Assembly: GCF_014650915.1 (NCBI RefSeq)
Contig: NZ_BMVW01000023.1
Coordinates: 1-64,000 of the forward strand
DNA length: 64,000 bases
Direction: 5' to 3'
Source of the DNA: Streptomyces poonensis
Lineage (GTDB): Bacteria > Actinomycetota > Actinomycetes > Streptomycetales > Streptomycetaceae
The notes below the pieces were generated by a model. That model was given only the letters and a program-made list of their open reading frames with translations, ran no database searches and was not told the origin of the DNA. This document shows, piece after piece, positions 47,652-55,639 of this stretch (its first letter is position 1; every line of letters begins with the position of its first letter). The translations under genes were made by a program, and so were the position numbers.

Positions 47652-47682
47652 GAAGCCCCGCCGGGTGTTCCGGCGGGGCTTC
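47652..47682. terminator. Strong hairpin downstream of the operon A P450 gene
   Basis: A perfect 13-bp stem, GAAGCCCCGCCGG (47652-47664) with CCGGCGGGGCTTC (47670-47682), has a 5-base loop. It lies about 200 bases after the stop of the leftward P450 gene, where the end of operon A is expected. Confidence 0.7.
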
Positions 47683-47884
47683 TACGGCGCGGCGGGCTAC
47701 GACGGGGTGCGGTGTCCGGCGCGGGCACCGTTGAACTCCGGTAGCCCGCTCCCGAGCACGCGGAGCAGGACCCGCGACGAACCAGTGCGCAGCCCTGCCG
47801 GACGGCCGGGCGAGGTCAGCGGTCGAGGGTGGCGTGGACGGCCGTGCTACGGGAACTTGTGCCGGTGCCGGCACCGGTGGCACG

Positions 47885-49117
47885 TCACGGCGCCCGCGTG
47901 CCGCTCCAGGTGACGGGAATCGTGTCGTACCCGGTGAGCAGGCGGTCGGGTTTCCAGGCGAGGGCGGACGGGGGGACGGCCAGCCGGAGGGTGGGGAAGC
48001 GCCGGAAGAGCGCGGGCAGGACGATACGGAGCATCAGCCGGGAGATCGGCGCGCCCAGGCAGCGGTGCATGCCGTGACCGAAGGTGAGGTGTGCCGGGTC
48101 GGGGCGGCGCCGCAGGTCGAGCTCGTCGGGCGAGGGGAAGCACCGTTCGTCGTGGTTGGCGGAGGGGATGGCCGCGAGGACGGCGCTGCCGGCCGGGATG
48201 CGGCAGCCGCCGACGGTGACGTCCTCCCTGGCCGTGCGCAGCAGGCTGGACTCGACGGCGTTGGTGTAGCGGAGGAGTTCCTCCAGGGCGGCATCGCCCG
48301 CTTCGGGCCCGGTGAGCAGATGACGGATCTGGTCCGGGTTCTCCAGCAGGGCGACCACACACAGTCCGAGCTGGTAGACGACGGTGTGGAGGCCGCCGAT
48401 GAGCAGGAACATCGCGAGGGCCTCGAGCTCGAACTCACTGATCCTGCGCTCTTCGTAGCAGAGCCGGGAGAGAAGGGTGAGCACATCGTCCCCGGGATCC
48501 TGGCGGCGGGCGGCGATGACCGACTTGAGGTGGGCGTGCAGCGCGTCGCGGGTGGCGTCCACCTCCTCCTGGGTGTGGCCCGCCAGATCGGTGAGGACGC
48601 CGGTCCAGCCCAGCAGGCGGTCGCGATCGGTGTAGGGGATGCCGAGGTAGTCCAGGAGCACGCCGGCGGGCAGGTGGCGGCAGAGTTCCTCCATGAGGTC
48701 GACGGGGGGTTCCCGGCGGGCCAGCCGGTCGAGGTGCGTACGGGTCGCCTTCTCGATCTCCGGGCGGAGCCGGGCCACGTGGGACTCGCTGAACGCCGAG
48801 GAGACCAGCCGCCGCAGCCGGGTGTGCTCGGGACGGTCCATGTTGGCGAGGTTGGACAGCAGCAGGTGTTCGGCGATGCCGATGTCACCGAGTTTGAGTC
48901 CCGCGAGTTCGACGGCGCGGGAGAAACGGGGATCGGTGAGGACGAAGCGCGCGTCCTCGTAACGGGTGACGAAGTAGGCGGTGTCGCCGCTGGGCATGGC
49001 CACCCGCACCACCGGCTCGTCGGCGCGGAACCGGGCATAGGCGCACGGCGGCCGGGTGGCCGGAACGCGGGGGAACGGGAAGCGGTGGAGGGCGTCTTCG
49101 GTGCGCGGGGCGGGCAT
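47885..49117 (-). CDS. Cytochrome P450 with altered I-helix (last gene of operon A)
   Basis: This is a 410-residue P450. ExxR (EELLRY) and the heme loop FGHGMHRCLG with Cys353 are intact. The I-helix, however, reads LIGGLHTVVY: the usual acid of the AGxE/DTT motif is His244, and the second Thr is Val. P450s without the acid-alcohol pair often do chemistry other than plain hydroxylation, such as phenol or indole coupling, or get protons another way. It is the last of nine leftward genes (operon A), 49 bases after a class III aminotransferase gene, with no ferredoxin nearby. A peptide-bound Trp is a possible substrate, by inference from the operon only. Confidence 0.88.
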   Translation of the reverse strand: MPAPRTEDALHRFPFPRVPATRPPCAYARFRADEPVVRVAMPSGDTAYFVTRYEDARFVLTDPRFSRAVELAGLKLGDIGIAEHLLLSNLANMDRPEHTRLRRLVSSAFSESHVARLRPEIEKATRTHLDRLARREPPVDLMEELCRHLPAGVLLDYLGIPYTDRDRLLGWTGVLTDLAGHTQEEVDATRDALHAHLKSVIAARRQDPGDDVLTLLSRLCYEERRISEFELEALAMFLLIGGLHTVVYQLGLCVVALLENPDQIRHLLTGPEAGDAALEELLRYTNAVESSLLRTAREDVTVGGCRIPAGSAVLAAIPSANHDERCFPSPDELDLRRRPDPAHLTFGHGMHRCLGAPISRLMLRIVLPALFRRFPTLRLAVPPSALAWKPDRLLTGYDTIPVTWSGTRAP

Positions 49118-49166
49118 GGTGCCTCCGTTCGGCCGGAGCGATGCGGGCGTGGACAGCGGCGGGCCG

Positions 49167-50516
49167 TCAGCGGAGCTCGCCGTCCGGGGTGAGCCGGGCC
49201 AGGACCGTGTGCAGCGCCTCGGCGGCCTCGTCGGCTTCGTCGCGGGTCATGATCAGCGGCGGGGCAAGGGTCAGCGCGTGGGGACCGCCGCGGACGAGAA
49301 CACCGGTCTCCGTCCGTACGGCGTCGGCCACCGAGTAGGTGCCATGGGGCAGCGGCCGCCGGTCCGTCTTGTCCGCGACCAGCTCGATGCCCAGCATCAG
49401 CCCCGTGCGGCGGACCTCGCCCACGACGTCCAGCTGCTCCAGCGGTCGCAGCGCGTCGGCCAGATACGCCCCCGTGGTGTCGGCCGCGCCCAGGAGCTTC
49501 TCGCTCTCGATGATGTCCAGATTGGCCAGGGCCACCGCGCAGCCGACGGGATGCCCGTTGTAGGTGTGCCCGACGGGGAATCCCGTGTCCCGCCCCAGCA
49601 CCTCGGCGACCGCCCCGCTGGTGAGTACCGCGCCCAGCGGGAAGTAGCCGGAGGTGAGGCCCTTGGAGGTGACGATGATGTCCGCCCGTGCCCCTGTCCG
49701 CCGGCCGGCGAACCAGTCGCCGAGACGGCCGAAGGCGGTGACGACCTCGTCCAGGATCAGCAGGATCCCGTGGCGGCGCAGGACCTGGGTCACGCGCGGC
49801 CAGTAGTCGTCGGGCGGCGCGACCATACCCCCCAGGGCCATCACCGGCTCGCCGATCATCGCGGCGATCCGGTGCGGCCCGATGCGTGCGACGGCGGCCT
49901 CCAGCTCCCGCACACAGGCGTCGGTGACCTCGGCGGGACCGGCCGCCCCGCTGCGGTACGGATACGGCGCGGCCAGGTGGTGCACATGGGGCAGCATCGG
50001 GCCGAAGCCCTCGGCGAAGTCCGGGAAGCCGGAGACACTGCCGCTGCCGTACCCCACGCCGTGATAGCCGCCGAGGCGGGACAGGAACCAGGTGCGGTCC
50101 GGCTCCCCGCGCCGGTGGTGGACATAGCGCGCCATCCGCAGCGCGGCCTCGACACCCTCCGAGCCCCCGGTGGTGAAGAAGACGTGGTCGATCCCGGGAG
50201 GGGCCAGGTCCGCGAGCCGCGCGGCCAGTTCGACGGTGCGGTCGCAGGCGAAGTCCCAGAAGTTGGTGGAGTACTCCAGCCGGGTCATCTGGTCCTGCGC
50301 GGCCCGCGCGGGCTCGGGGCGGCCGTGGCCGATCTGGCACAGCCACATGCCGGCGGTCGCGTCGAGATACGTCCGGCCGGTGGCGTCACGCAGCCGGCAG
50401 CCGCGCCCCTCGGTCATCACCACCCGGCCGGGGGCGGCGGCGGGCAGGAAGGGATGGATGAGATGGGCGCGGTCGGCGGCCGACAGCGCGGACGGATCGC
50501 GGATGTCGAAGGTCAT
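49167..50516 (-). CDS. Class III pyridoxal phosphate aminotransferase
   Basis: This is a 449-residue fold-type I class III aminotransferase (omega-transaminase group). Seen: the GGSEGVEAALRMAR phosphate-binding region near residue 118, LLILDEVVTAFGR near 258 and the PLP-binding Lys in VTSKGLTSGY near 292. Such enzymes move an amino group to or from a terminal aldehyde or ketone. Among RiPPs a class III transaminase acts on the C-terminus of daptides, which makes the context here notable. ATG 50516 overlaps the previous gene by four bases. Confidence 0.9.
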   Translation of the reverse strand: MTFDIRDPSALSAADRAHLIHPFLPAAAPGRVVMTEGRGCRLRDATGRTYLDATAGMWLCQIGHGRPEPARAAQDQMTRLEYSTNFWDFACDRTVELAARLADLAPPGIDHVFFTTGGSEGVEAALRMARYVHHRRGEPDRTWFLSRLGGYHGVGYGSGSVSGFPDFAEGFGPMLPHVHHLAAPYPYRSGAAGPAEVTDACVRELEAAVARIGPHRIAAMIGEPVMALGGMVAPPDDYWPRVTQVLRRHGILLILDEVVTAFGRLGDWFAGRRTGARADIIVTSKGLTSGYFPLGAVLTSGAVAEVLGRDTGFPVGHTYNGHPVGCAVALANLDIIESEKLLGAADTTGAYLADALRPLEQLDVVGEVRRTGLMLGIELVADKTDRRPLPHGTYSVADAVRTETGVLVRGGPHALTLAPPLIMTRDEADEAAEALHTVLARLTPDGELR

Positions 50517-51025
50517 CGTTCTCCTCGCACGGTGGATACGGACACGGACGCGGGCCGGAAGGACAGGTCCGCGATGCGGAGGGTGTCGGGCACCAGCCGG
50601 GCCCACCGGTTCGGGGACGGTTCCTCCGCACCGTCCAGGCGGAACCGGGGGTCCCACGCCTCCTCCCGGCCGCCGAGATAGCGGCGCAGCTTCCGCCGTC
50701 CGCGCTCGGTGCCGAAGGCGGTCACGGTGCCGTGCCCGTACGCGGTGACCTGGCGCACCTCCCCGGTGGCCAGGTCGCAGCTGTCCACCACCAGGGCGAA
50801 CCGCGGATCGGCGGTGAGCTGCTGCCCGAGCCGCGACCAGGTGCCGGTGATGACCCAGAAGACCTCGTCCTCCCACAGGAACCACACCGGCCGGACCGCG
50901 GGCCCGTTCCGGCCCCGGGTGGCCAGGTGTGCCACGCGCGGCACGGCGAGGAACGCCGCCAGGTCGAAGGGCAGCTCCGGCAGCGGCCCGAACCCTGTGC
51001 CGCCGCGCCGTACCGTCGTCAGCAC
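50513..51025 (-). CDS. Pyridoxamine 5'-phosphate oxidase-like flavin protein
   Basis: This 170-residue protein has the split beta-barrel of the PNPOx-like family: PFDLAAFLAVPRVAHLAT at the start, then VRPVWFLWEDEVFWVIT with a flavin-binding pattern. Family members bind FMN or F420 and reduce or oxidise small molecules; some only bind cofactor. It overlaps both neighbours (by 4 and 7 bases), so it is fully embedded in operon A. The substrate is unknown. Confidence 0.8.
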   Translation of the reverse strand: MLTTVRRGGTGFGPLPELPFDLAAFLAVPRVAHLATRGRNGPAVRPVWFLWEDEVFWVITGTWSRLGQQLTADPRFALVVDSCDLATGEVRQVTAYGHGTVTAFGTERGRRKLRRYLGGREEAWDPRFRLDGAEEPSPNRWARLVPDTLRIADLSFRPASVSVSTVRGER

Positions 51026-52233
51026 GGCGTCCTCCCGGCCAGCCGCAGATACGCCCGGTGCAGCCGGCCGGCCGCCTCGCGCAGCGAGTCGAGCGGGGCG
51101 TAGGAATAGGAGAGCCGGAGCGCCGAGTGGTCGGGGGCGGAAGGGTAGAAGGCGGTTCCGGGGACGAAGGACACCTTCTCGGTGAGCGCCTCGGCCAGCA
51201 GCGCCCTGGCGTCGAGGTGTTCCGGCAGGCGGGCCCAGAGGAAGAAGCCGCCGCCGGGCGGCTCCCAGCGCAGCGCACCGTCGAAGACGCGGAGCGCGTC
51301 CATGAGCAGATCGCGGCGTTCCCGGTACACGGCTCGGGCCCGTGCCGTCTGCCCGCGGAGCAGCCCGGGCTCCCGCAGCAGGGCGAGCACCAGGTGCTGG
51401 AGGAGCGCGGAATTGCCCAGGTCGGCCGCCTGCTTGAGGGTGTGGAACACCGTGGCGAGCTCGCTCGGCGCGGTGAGGTGACCCAGGCGGGCGGCGGGGA
51501 AGAGCACCTTGGAGAAGGACCCCAGGGTGATGACCCGGCCGGACAGGGCGCTCAGCGGCGGCCGGGGCGCGGGCGGGGTGAAGTACAACTCGCCGTACGG
51601 ATTGTCCTCGATGATCAGAAAGCCGTACCGCTCGGCGAGGGCGGCGAGTGCGGCCCGCTGGCCGGAGGTGAGGGTGCGGCCGCTCGGGTTGGCGAAGTCG
51701 GGCACCAGATGGACGGCCTTGACCGGCCGCCGCCGTACGAGGACGGTGAGCCGTTCCAGCCCGGGGTCCCCGGCGATCGGTACGGCGGCCACGTCGGCCC
51801 GGTACAGCCGCAGCACCTGGAGCGCTCCGGTGTAGGCGGGGCGGTCCACCACCACCGTGTCACCCGGGTCGACGAGGGCTTGGCAGATCAGGTCGAGGCC
51901 CTGCTGGGCGCCGTGCGTGATGACCACCTGCCCGGTCGCCGTGGGCCGCCCGGTGCCGTGCCGGTGCCGGGCCGCCAGCAGCTCGCGCAGCTCGGGCAGG
52001 CCGGAGGTGTCGCCGTACTGCAGGGCATGCGGGTGCGTCCGGGCGAGCTCGGCGGCGATACGGGTGACGGCCGCCGTGGGCAGCGCCTCGGGGGCCGGGC
52101 TCCCGGCGGCCAGTGGGATGACGCCCGGGTCGCCGGCCGTGCGGAAGGCCTCGCCGATGGGGGAGGGGCCGAGGCCGCGGGTGCGGGCGGCCAGCCGCGC
52201 GCGTAGGGACCCGGCGGCCCCGGCGCTGTTCAC
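51019..52233 (-). CDS. Class I/II aminotransferase (MocR/LysN-like, without DNA-binding domain)
   Basis: This 404-residue enzyme has the fold-type I core: HGAQQGLDLICQ near residue 110, DFANPSGRT near 179, IIEDNPYGELYF near 205 and the PLP Lys in GSFSKVLFPAARLG near 240. It most resembles 2-aminoadipate/aromatic aminotransferases and the catalytic half of MocR regulators, but it lacks the GntR helix-turn-helix. It is one of two transaminases in the same operon, which suggests that two different amino groups are handled. It overlaps the LLM gene by four bases. Confidence 0.88.
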   Translation of the reverse strand: MNSAGAAGSLRARLAARTRGLGPSPIGEAFRTAGDPGVIPLAAGSPAPEALPTAAVTRIAAELARTHPHALQYGDTSGLPELRELLAARHRHGTGRPTATGQVVITHGAQQGLDLICQALVDPGDTVVVDRPAYTGALQVLRLYRADVAAVPIAGDPGLERLTVLVRRRPVKAVHLVPDFANPSGRTLTSGQRAALAALAERYGFLIIEDNPYGELYFTPPAPRPPLSALSGRVITLGSFSKVLFPAARLGHLTAPSELATVFHTLKQAADLGNSALLQHLVLALLREPGLLRGQTARARAVYRERRDLLMDALRVFDGALRWEPPGGGFFLWARLPEHLDARALLAEALTEKVSFVPGTAFYPSAPDHSALRLSYSYAPLDSLREAAGRLHRAYLRLAGRTPC

Positions 52234-53294
52234 CGCAGATCCGTGAGCTTGGGCAGTACGTCACTGCCGAGCAGCAGCAGGGAGCGCATCGCCTCCTCGT
52301 GGGTGGCGTCCCCGAAGCGCAGGTGCAGGCTCGGCTCGGCGCCGGGGTACCGGGCGGCGATGCGGCGCAGGCCCTCGATGGCGTCGGTGGCGTCCCCGAC
52401 GACGGCGGTACCGGCCTCGAGCAGATCGGAGAGCCGGGTGTCGCGGGCGGCCGCCTCCATCTTCTCGTAGCCCGGATAGGCGGCCGAGTCGACGCCGCGC
52501 CAGGTGGCGTACGCCTCCAGCTGCTTGCGGCGGTAGTCCGCGAAGGCGCGCTCGGCCGTCTCCCGCGCCCGGATCCGGTCCTCCGCGAACGTGGCGTGCA
52601 GACTGATGTGCAGCCTCCCCGGGCCGGTGTGCCCGGCGGCGGCGCGGGCTTCGCGGTAGCCCTCCAGCAGCTCGGTGACCCGGTCGTGCCCGGCGACGCC
52701 CGGGATGACCATCAGGTGGTAGCCGTTCTCCCCGGCCCAGGCGAAGGTCTCGGGCGACGCGGTGGCGGCGATGAACACCGGGGGGTGGGGCTGCTGGGCG
52801 GGCCGGGGCAGCAGCGCGGGCAGCGGTCCGAACCGGTGGAAGGTGCCCTCCCAGCGGAACCGCTCCTCGGTCCACAGCCGCCGCACCGCCGTGACGCCCT
52901 CGCTGAGCCGCGGCCGGCTCTCCGCCATGTCGATGCCGAACGCCGCGAACTCGGTGGGCAGGAAGGCCCGTCCGAAGCCGGCGTCCAGGCGCCCGCGGGA
53001 GAGGTTGTCCAGTACGGACAGGGACGCGGCCAGCTTCACCGGATGGGTGAAGGCGGGCACGACCGCGCCCGTCACCAGCCGCACCCGGCTGGTGCGGGCC
53101 GCCACCGCGCAGAGCAGGGCGATCGGGTCGGGGCTGTAGCCGCCCCAGGCGTGCAGATAGTGCTCGACCACCTTGATGTGCGACAGGCCCACGACCTCCG
53201 CCGCCTCGCACAGCCGCAGGCACTCGCTGTAGAAGCGGTCGGCCGGCTGCTCGCCGGGGGCCACGGTGGGCAGGATGTTCAGCCCGATCCTCAT
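52230..53294 (-). CDS. LLM-class flavin-dependent monooxygenase
   Basis: This is a 354-residue luciferase-like TIM barrel. Seen: the N-terminal MRIGLNILP strand, SHIKVVEHYLHAWGGY near residue 38, SRVRLVTGAVV near 69, then DNLSRGRLDAGFGRAF near 96 and PPVFIAATASPETF near 170. Such enzymes use reduced FMN (or F420) with oxygen to hydroxylate, cleave or Baeyer-Villiger-oxidise small molecules. It sits between the aldolase-like and aminotransferase genes of operon A. No dedicated flavin reductase is seen unless the PNPOx-like protein plays that part. Confidence 0.88.
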   Translation of the reverse strand: MRIGLNILPTVAPGEQPADRFYSECLRLCEAAEVVGLSHIKVVEHYLHAWGGYSPDPIALLCAVAARTSRVRLVTGAVVPAFTHPVKLAASLSVLDNLSRGRLDAGFGRAFLPTEFAAFGIDMAESRPRLSEGVTAVRRLWTEERFRWEGTFHRFGPLPALLPRPAQQPHPPVFIAATASPETFAWAGENGYHLMVIPGVAGHDRVTELLEGYREARAAAGHTGPGRLHISLHATFAEDRIRARETAERAFADYRRKQLEAYATWRGVDSAAYPGYEKMEAAARDTRLSDLLEAGTAVVGDATDAIEGLRRIAARYPGAEPSLHLRFGDATHEEAMRSLLLLGSDVLPKLTDLR

Positions 53295-53345
53295 CGGGGC
53301 GCGCTCCTTTCCGTGTCCGGGGTGCTCACGCAGCCGCCGCAGGCC

Positions 53346-54056
53346 TCAGGGACGTGTACAGACATTCGTGTACAGGTTCCAGAACTGCGTGTCCGCGTAG
53401 GCGACCTCGGACAGCATCCGTGCGGTCGCGCGGGCGACGCGGTCGGGAATCACGTGCGGCTCGCCCGCGGCCTCCGCGCGCAGCTGCACCTCCGCGGCCC
53501 GCTCCATCACCACGTGCAGCCAGGCGGCCTCGGCGACGGTGCGGCCCCCGGTGAGGAAACCGTGGCTGCGGAGGATGACGGCCATGCGGTCACCGAGCAC
53601 CGCGGCGATCCGCTTGCCCTCCTGCCGGTCGGTGACCGGCCCGCCGAACTCCTCGTAGACGGCGTGTCGTTCGAACAGCACGCAGGAGTCCTGGGTGATG
53701 GGGTCGAGCGGCCTGCCGAGGGCCGACCACGCCTTGCCCAGCGGCGAGTGGGTGTGGGCGAAGGCCACCAGATCGGGCCGGGCCCGGTGCAGCTCACCGT
53801 GGAGCGGGTCGACGGAGGGGTTGAGCTCGCCGTGCCCCTCGACCACCGTGCCCGCGGGGCCGACCAGCAGCAGGTCGTCCCCGCGCAGCCGGCGGAAGTC
53901 CACGCCCAGCGGGTTGACCCAGTAGCAGCCGTCCCGGTGCGGGTCGCGGGCGCTCACATACCCGGCGAGGCCCTGGCCGTAGCCGAGGGCGCCGAGCAGA
54001 TGGACCGCGTCCACCAGCTGCTGTCGGCGGGTGGCCCGGGCCTCGTCGGCACTCAT
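53346..54056 (-). CDS. Class II aldolase/adducin family protein
   Basis: This 236-residue protein has the metal-binding FAHTHSP motif near residue 98 and the later His in ILRSHGFL near 161, as in fuculose-phosphate aldolases. The position that holds the catalytic Glu in classical members (SSE) reads PSVDPLH, with Asp at best, so the chemistry may be decarboxylation or epimerisation, not aldol cleavage. ATG 54056 follows AGGAG by eight bases. It lies 16 bases after the HEAT/FGE-like gene in operon A. Confidence 0.85.
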   Translation of the reverse strand: MSADEARATRRQQLVDAVHLLGALGYGQGLAGYVSARDPHRDGCYWVNPLGVDFRRLRGDDLLLVGPAGTVVEGHGELNPSVDPLHGELHRARPDLVAFAHTHSPLGKAWSALGRPLDPITQDSCVLFERHAVYEEFGGPVTDRQEGKRIAAVLGDRMAVILRSHGFLTGGRTVAEAAWLHVVMERAAEVQLRAEAAGEPHVIPDRVARATARMLSEVAYADTQFWNLYTNVCTRP

Positions 54057-54072
54057 CGTCGTACTCCTGTCG

Positions 54073-55413
54073 TCAGCGGGCGTCGTAGACGCAGCGGAAA
54101 CCGACTTCGTTGTGCCGGTCGGTGAGCAGGTCCTTGCCGCGGTAGTACGTGGTGAGACAGACCGGCGGCGAGGTCCAGGTACCGCCGCGCAGCACATGGA
54201 AGGCCTCGGGACGGTTCATGAACTCCGCCGGGCGGCGGCCCTTGAAGAAGGGGTCGAGGTCCTGCCGGGTGAAGAAGTTGGTCCGGGTCATCTCCCAGAC
54301 GTTGCCCGCCATGTGCAGGGCCCCGCAGGGGCTCGCGCCCCGCGGCATCGAGTCGGCGGGCAGGACGGGTGCGGGGGGCCAGGTGAGGGAGGTCCGCACC
54401 AGCAGCTCCTCCAGCTCGGCGAGATCTCCCGGTTCTTCGGCGCCGTAGGCGGACAGCACACAGTGGGCCCTGTCGCCGTCCCACTCGTCGCCCCACGGGT
54501 AGCGGCGTCCGTCCGTGCCCCGGGCCGCCTTCTCCCATTCGTCCTCCGAGGGCAGCCGTCCTCCGGCCCAGCGTGCGAAGGCCCAGGCGTCGTACCAGTC
54601 GATGCCGGTGACGGGGAGCGCGGGGTCGTTGAAGCGCGGATCGCGCGAGTGGGCCGGAGTGCGGTCCTTGCCCTCCGGCTCGTCGGGGTGGCCGAACTCC
54701 GCGGAGTCGCCCACGTCCGCGAGGAAACGTGCGTAGCGCTCGTTGGTCACCGCCGTGCGGTCGATGTGGAAGGCGGGCAGGGTGACCACCCGGGGCGGGT
54801 TGTCGGTGTCGTCCATCCGGAAGGGGCCGTCGCCCGTCGCCTCGGCTCCGGCGATGAACGGCCCGCCCGGCACCAGCACCGCGTCGGAGAGGTCGGGCGG
54901 GCGCCGCCGGGCCTCGACCTCCTCGCGCAGCGGCTCGAACAGCTCGTCCTCCAGCCGTCGCAGCTCGTCGGGGTCCCGGGAGCCGAAGATCTCCCACAGG
55001 GCCCTCTTGGTGAACGCGGCTCCGCAGCCGACCGGCTTGCGTGCCCGGTCGGGGCGGCTGAAGTTGCTCGGCCAGCCGGAGATCCGGATGAGGTCGCGAG
55101 CGGCTTCCGGGATGCGATGGGCGCCTACCGCCCGGATCGCCGTGAACGCCACCCAGTCGACATCGTCGTGCGTCGCCGCGCACAGCGCCGCCCTGGCCGC
55201 CGGATCGCCGGTGAAGCGATCGGCCAGGGCCGTGACGCTCAGCCGCCGGACATTCCAGTCGCCGTGGCCGGCGGACCAGGCGCACAGCCGGGCGACCGTG
55301 GCGTCCGTGGCGGGCAGGGCCCCGAGCTCCCGCTCCAGCAGGCGCAGACGCTCGGCGTACGCCCCGTCGTCCAGTTCCTGCAGCACTTTCTCATCGGCCA
55401 GCTCGTCCAGCAC
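54073..55413 (-). CDS. HEAT-repeat protein with formylglycine-generating-enzyme-like (SUMF1/EgtB fold) domain
   Basis: This is a 446-residue protein. Residues about 15-140 are helical and HEAT-like; from about 175 the FGE-sulfatase fold begins (VLVPGGPFIAGAE, then FHIDRTAVTNERYARFL, GRLPSEDEWEKAARG, AGNVWEMT and NEVGFRCV). Members oxidise Cys (FGE), form sulfoxides (EgtB) or modify peptides (PvdO); the copper-binding Cys pair of true FGE is not conserved. GTG 55413 is chosen because AAAGGCGGG stands upstream and because any earlier start would put the 55474-55512 hairpin inside the gene. HEAT repeats often hold peptides, so this is a candidate modifier of the 19-residue peptide encoded just upstream. 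Confidence 0.82.
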   Translation of the reverse strand: MLDELADEKVLQELDDGAYAERLRLLERELGALPATDATVARLCAWSAGHGDWNVRRLSVTALADRFTGDPAARAALCAATHDDVDWVAFTAIRAVGAHRIPEAARDLIRISGWPSNFSRPDRARKPVGCGAAFTKRALWEIFGSRDPDELRRLEDELFEPLREEVEARRRPPDLSDAVLVPGGPFIAGAEATGDGPFRMDDTDNPPRVVTLPAFHIDRTAVTNERYARFLADVGDSAEFGHPDEPEGKDRTPAHSRDPRFNDPALPVTGIDWYDAWAFARWAGGRLPSEDEWEKAARGTDGRRYPWGDEWDGDRAHCVLSAYGAEEPGDLAELEELLVRTSLTWPPAPVLPADSMPRGASPCGALHMAGNVWEMTRTNFFTRQDLDPFFKGRRPAEFMNRPEAFHVLRGGTWTSPPVCLTTYYRGKDLLTDRHNEVGFRCVYDAR

Positions 55414-55473
55414 GTCGCCGTCCCGCCTTTCCCGCTCCGTCTGCCGTCGTCCGTCCCGCGCCGGCGTCGCGAG

Positions 55474-55512
55474 GGTGTGCTCCGGGCTCTTAGGCAGAGC
55501 CCGGAGCACACC
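55474..55512 (-). terminator. Perfect 17-bp hairpin directly after the small-peptide gene
   Basis: GGTGTGCTCCGGGCTCT (55474-55490) and its exact complement (55496-55512) flank a 5-base loop. It begins 23 bases after the stop of the 19-residue peptide gene and ends about 60 bases before the next gene. In RiPP operons such a hairpin partly stops transcription so that the precursor is made in excess over the enzymes. No U-run follows, so attenuation or mRNA protection is more likely than full termination. Confidence 0.8.
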
Positions 55513-55535
55513 GTTCGCGGCATGCGGCGCGGATG

Positions 55536-55595
55536 TCACCACTTGGTCGCCGCTTCGCCGGCCTCACGAGAGGCGAGGAAGTCCTCAGCAGTCAT
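55536..55595 (-). CDS. 19-residue peptide, candidate RiPP precursor ending in Thr-Lys-Trp
   Basis: The gene encodes MTAEDFLASREAGEAATKW. The ribosome binding site GGAGGAGGTG is the strongest on this strand of the operon and stands nine bases before the ATG. The stop is followed by a perfect hairpin. The acidic, helical first part (EDFLASREAGEA) looks like a leader, and the C-terminal TKW like a core. It is the second gene of operon A, after a TerB-like gene and before the HEAT/FGE-like gene. Nothing else in the window resembles it. A short leader peptide for attenuation is the main alternative, but the enzyme set next to it and the lack of repeated codons argue against that. Confidence 0.65.
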   Translation of the reverse strand: MTAEDFLASREAGEAATKW

Positions 55596-55639
55596 GGAGT
55601 TGTCACCTCCTCCCCGCAGCACTCCGCGGCCCTTCCGGG

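Larger units (their letters stand above)
47106..47884. other. Gene-free interval at the start of the accessory region
   Basis: These 779 bases hold no convincing gene. Several open frames exist on the minus strand (47180-47612) but have poor codon bias, many rare residues and no well-placed ribosome binding site. The interval contains a short direct repeat at 47314 and a strong hairpin at 47652, listed separately. Confidence 0.6.

Noticed and set aside
54073..55413. True formylglycine-generating enzyme for a sulfatase
   Set aside because: The copper-binding Cys pair is not conserved and no sulfatase gene lies nearby.
55414..55542. Longer start (GTG 55542) for the HEAT/FGE-like gene, overlapping the peptide stop
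   Set aside because: It would place the perfect 17-bp hairpin inside the coding region and add 43 residues without family similarity; GTG 55413 has a better ribosome binding site.
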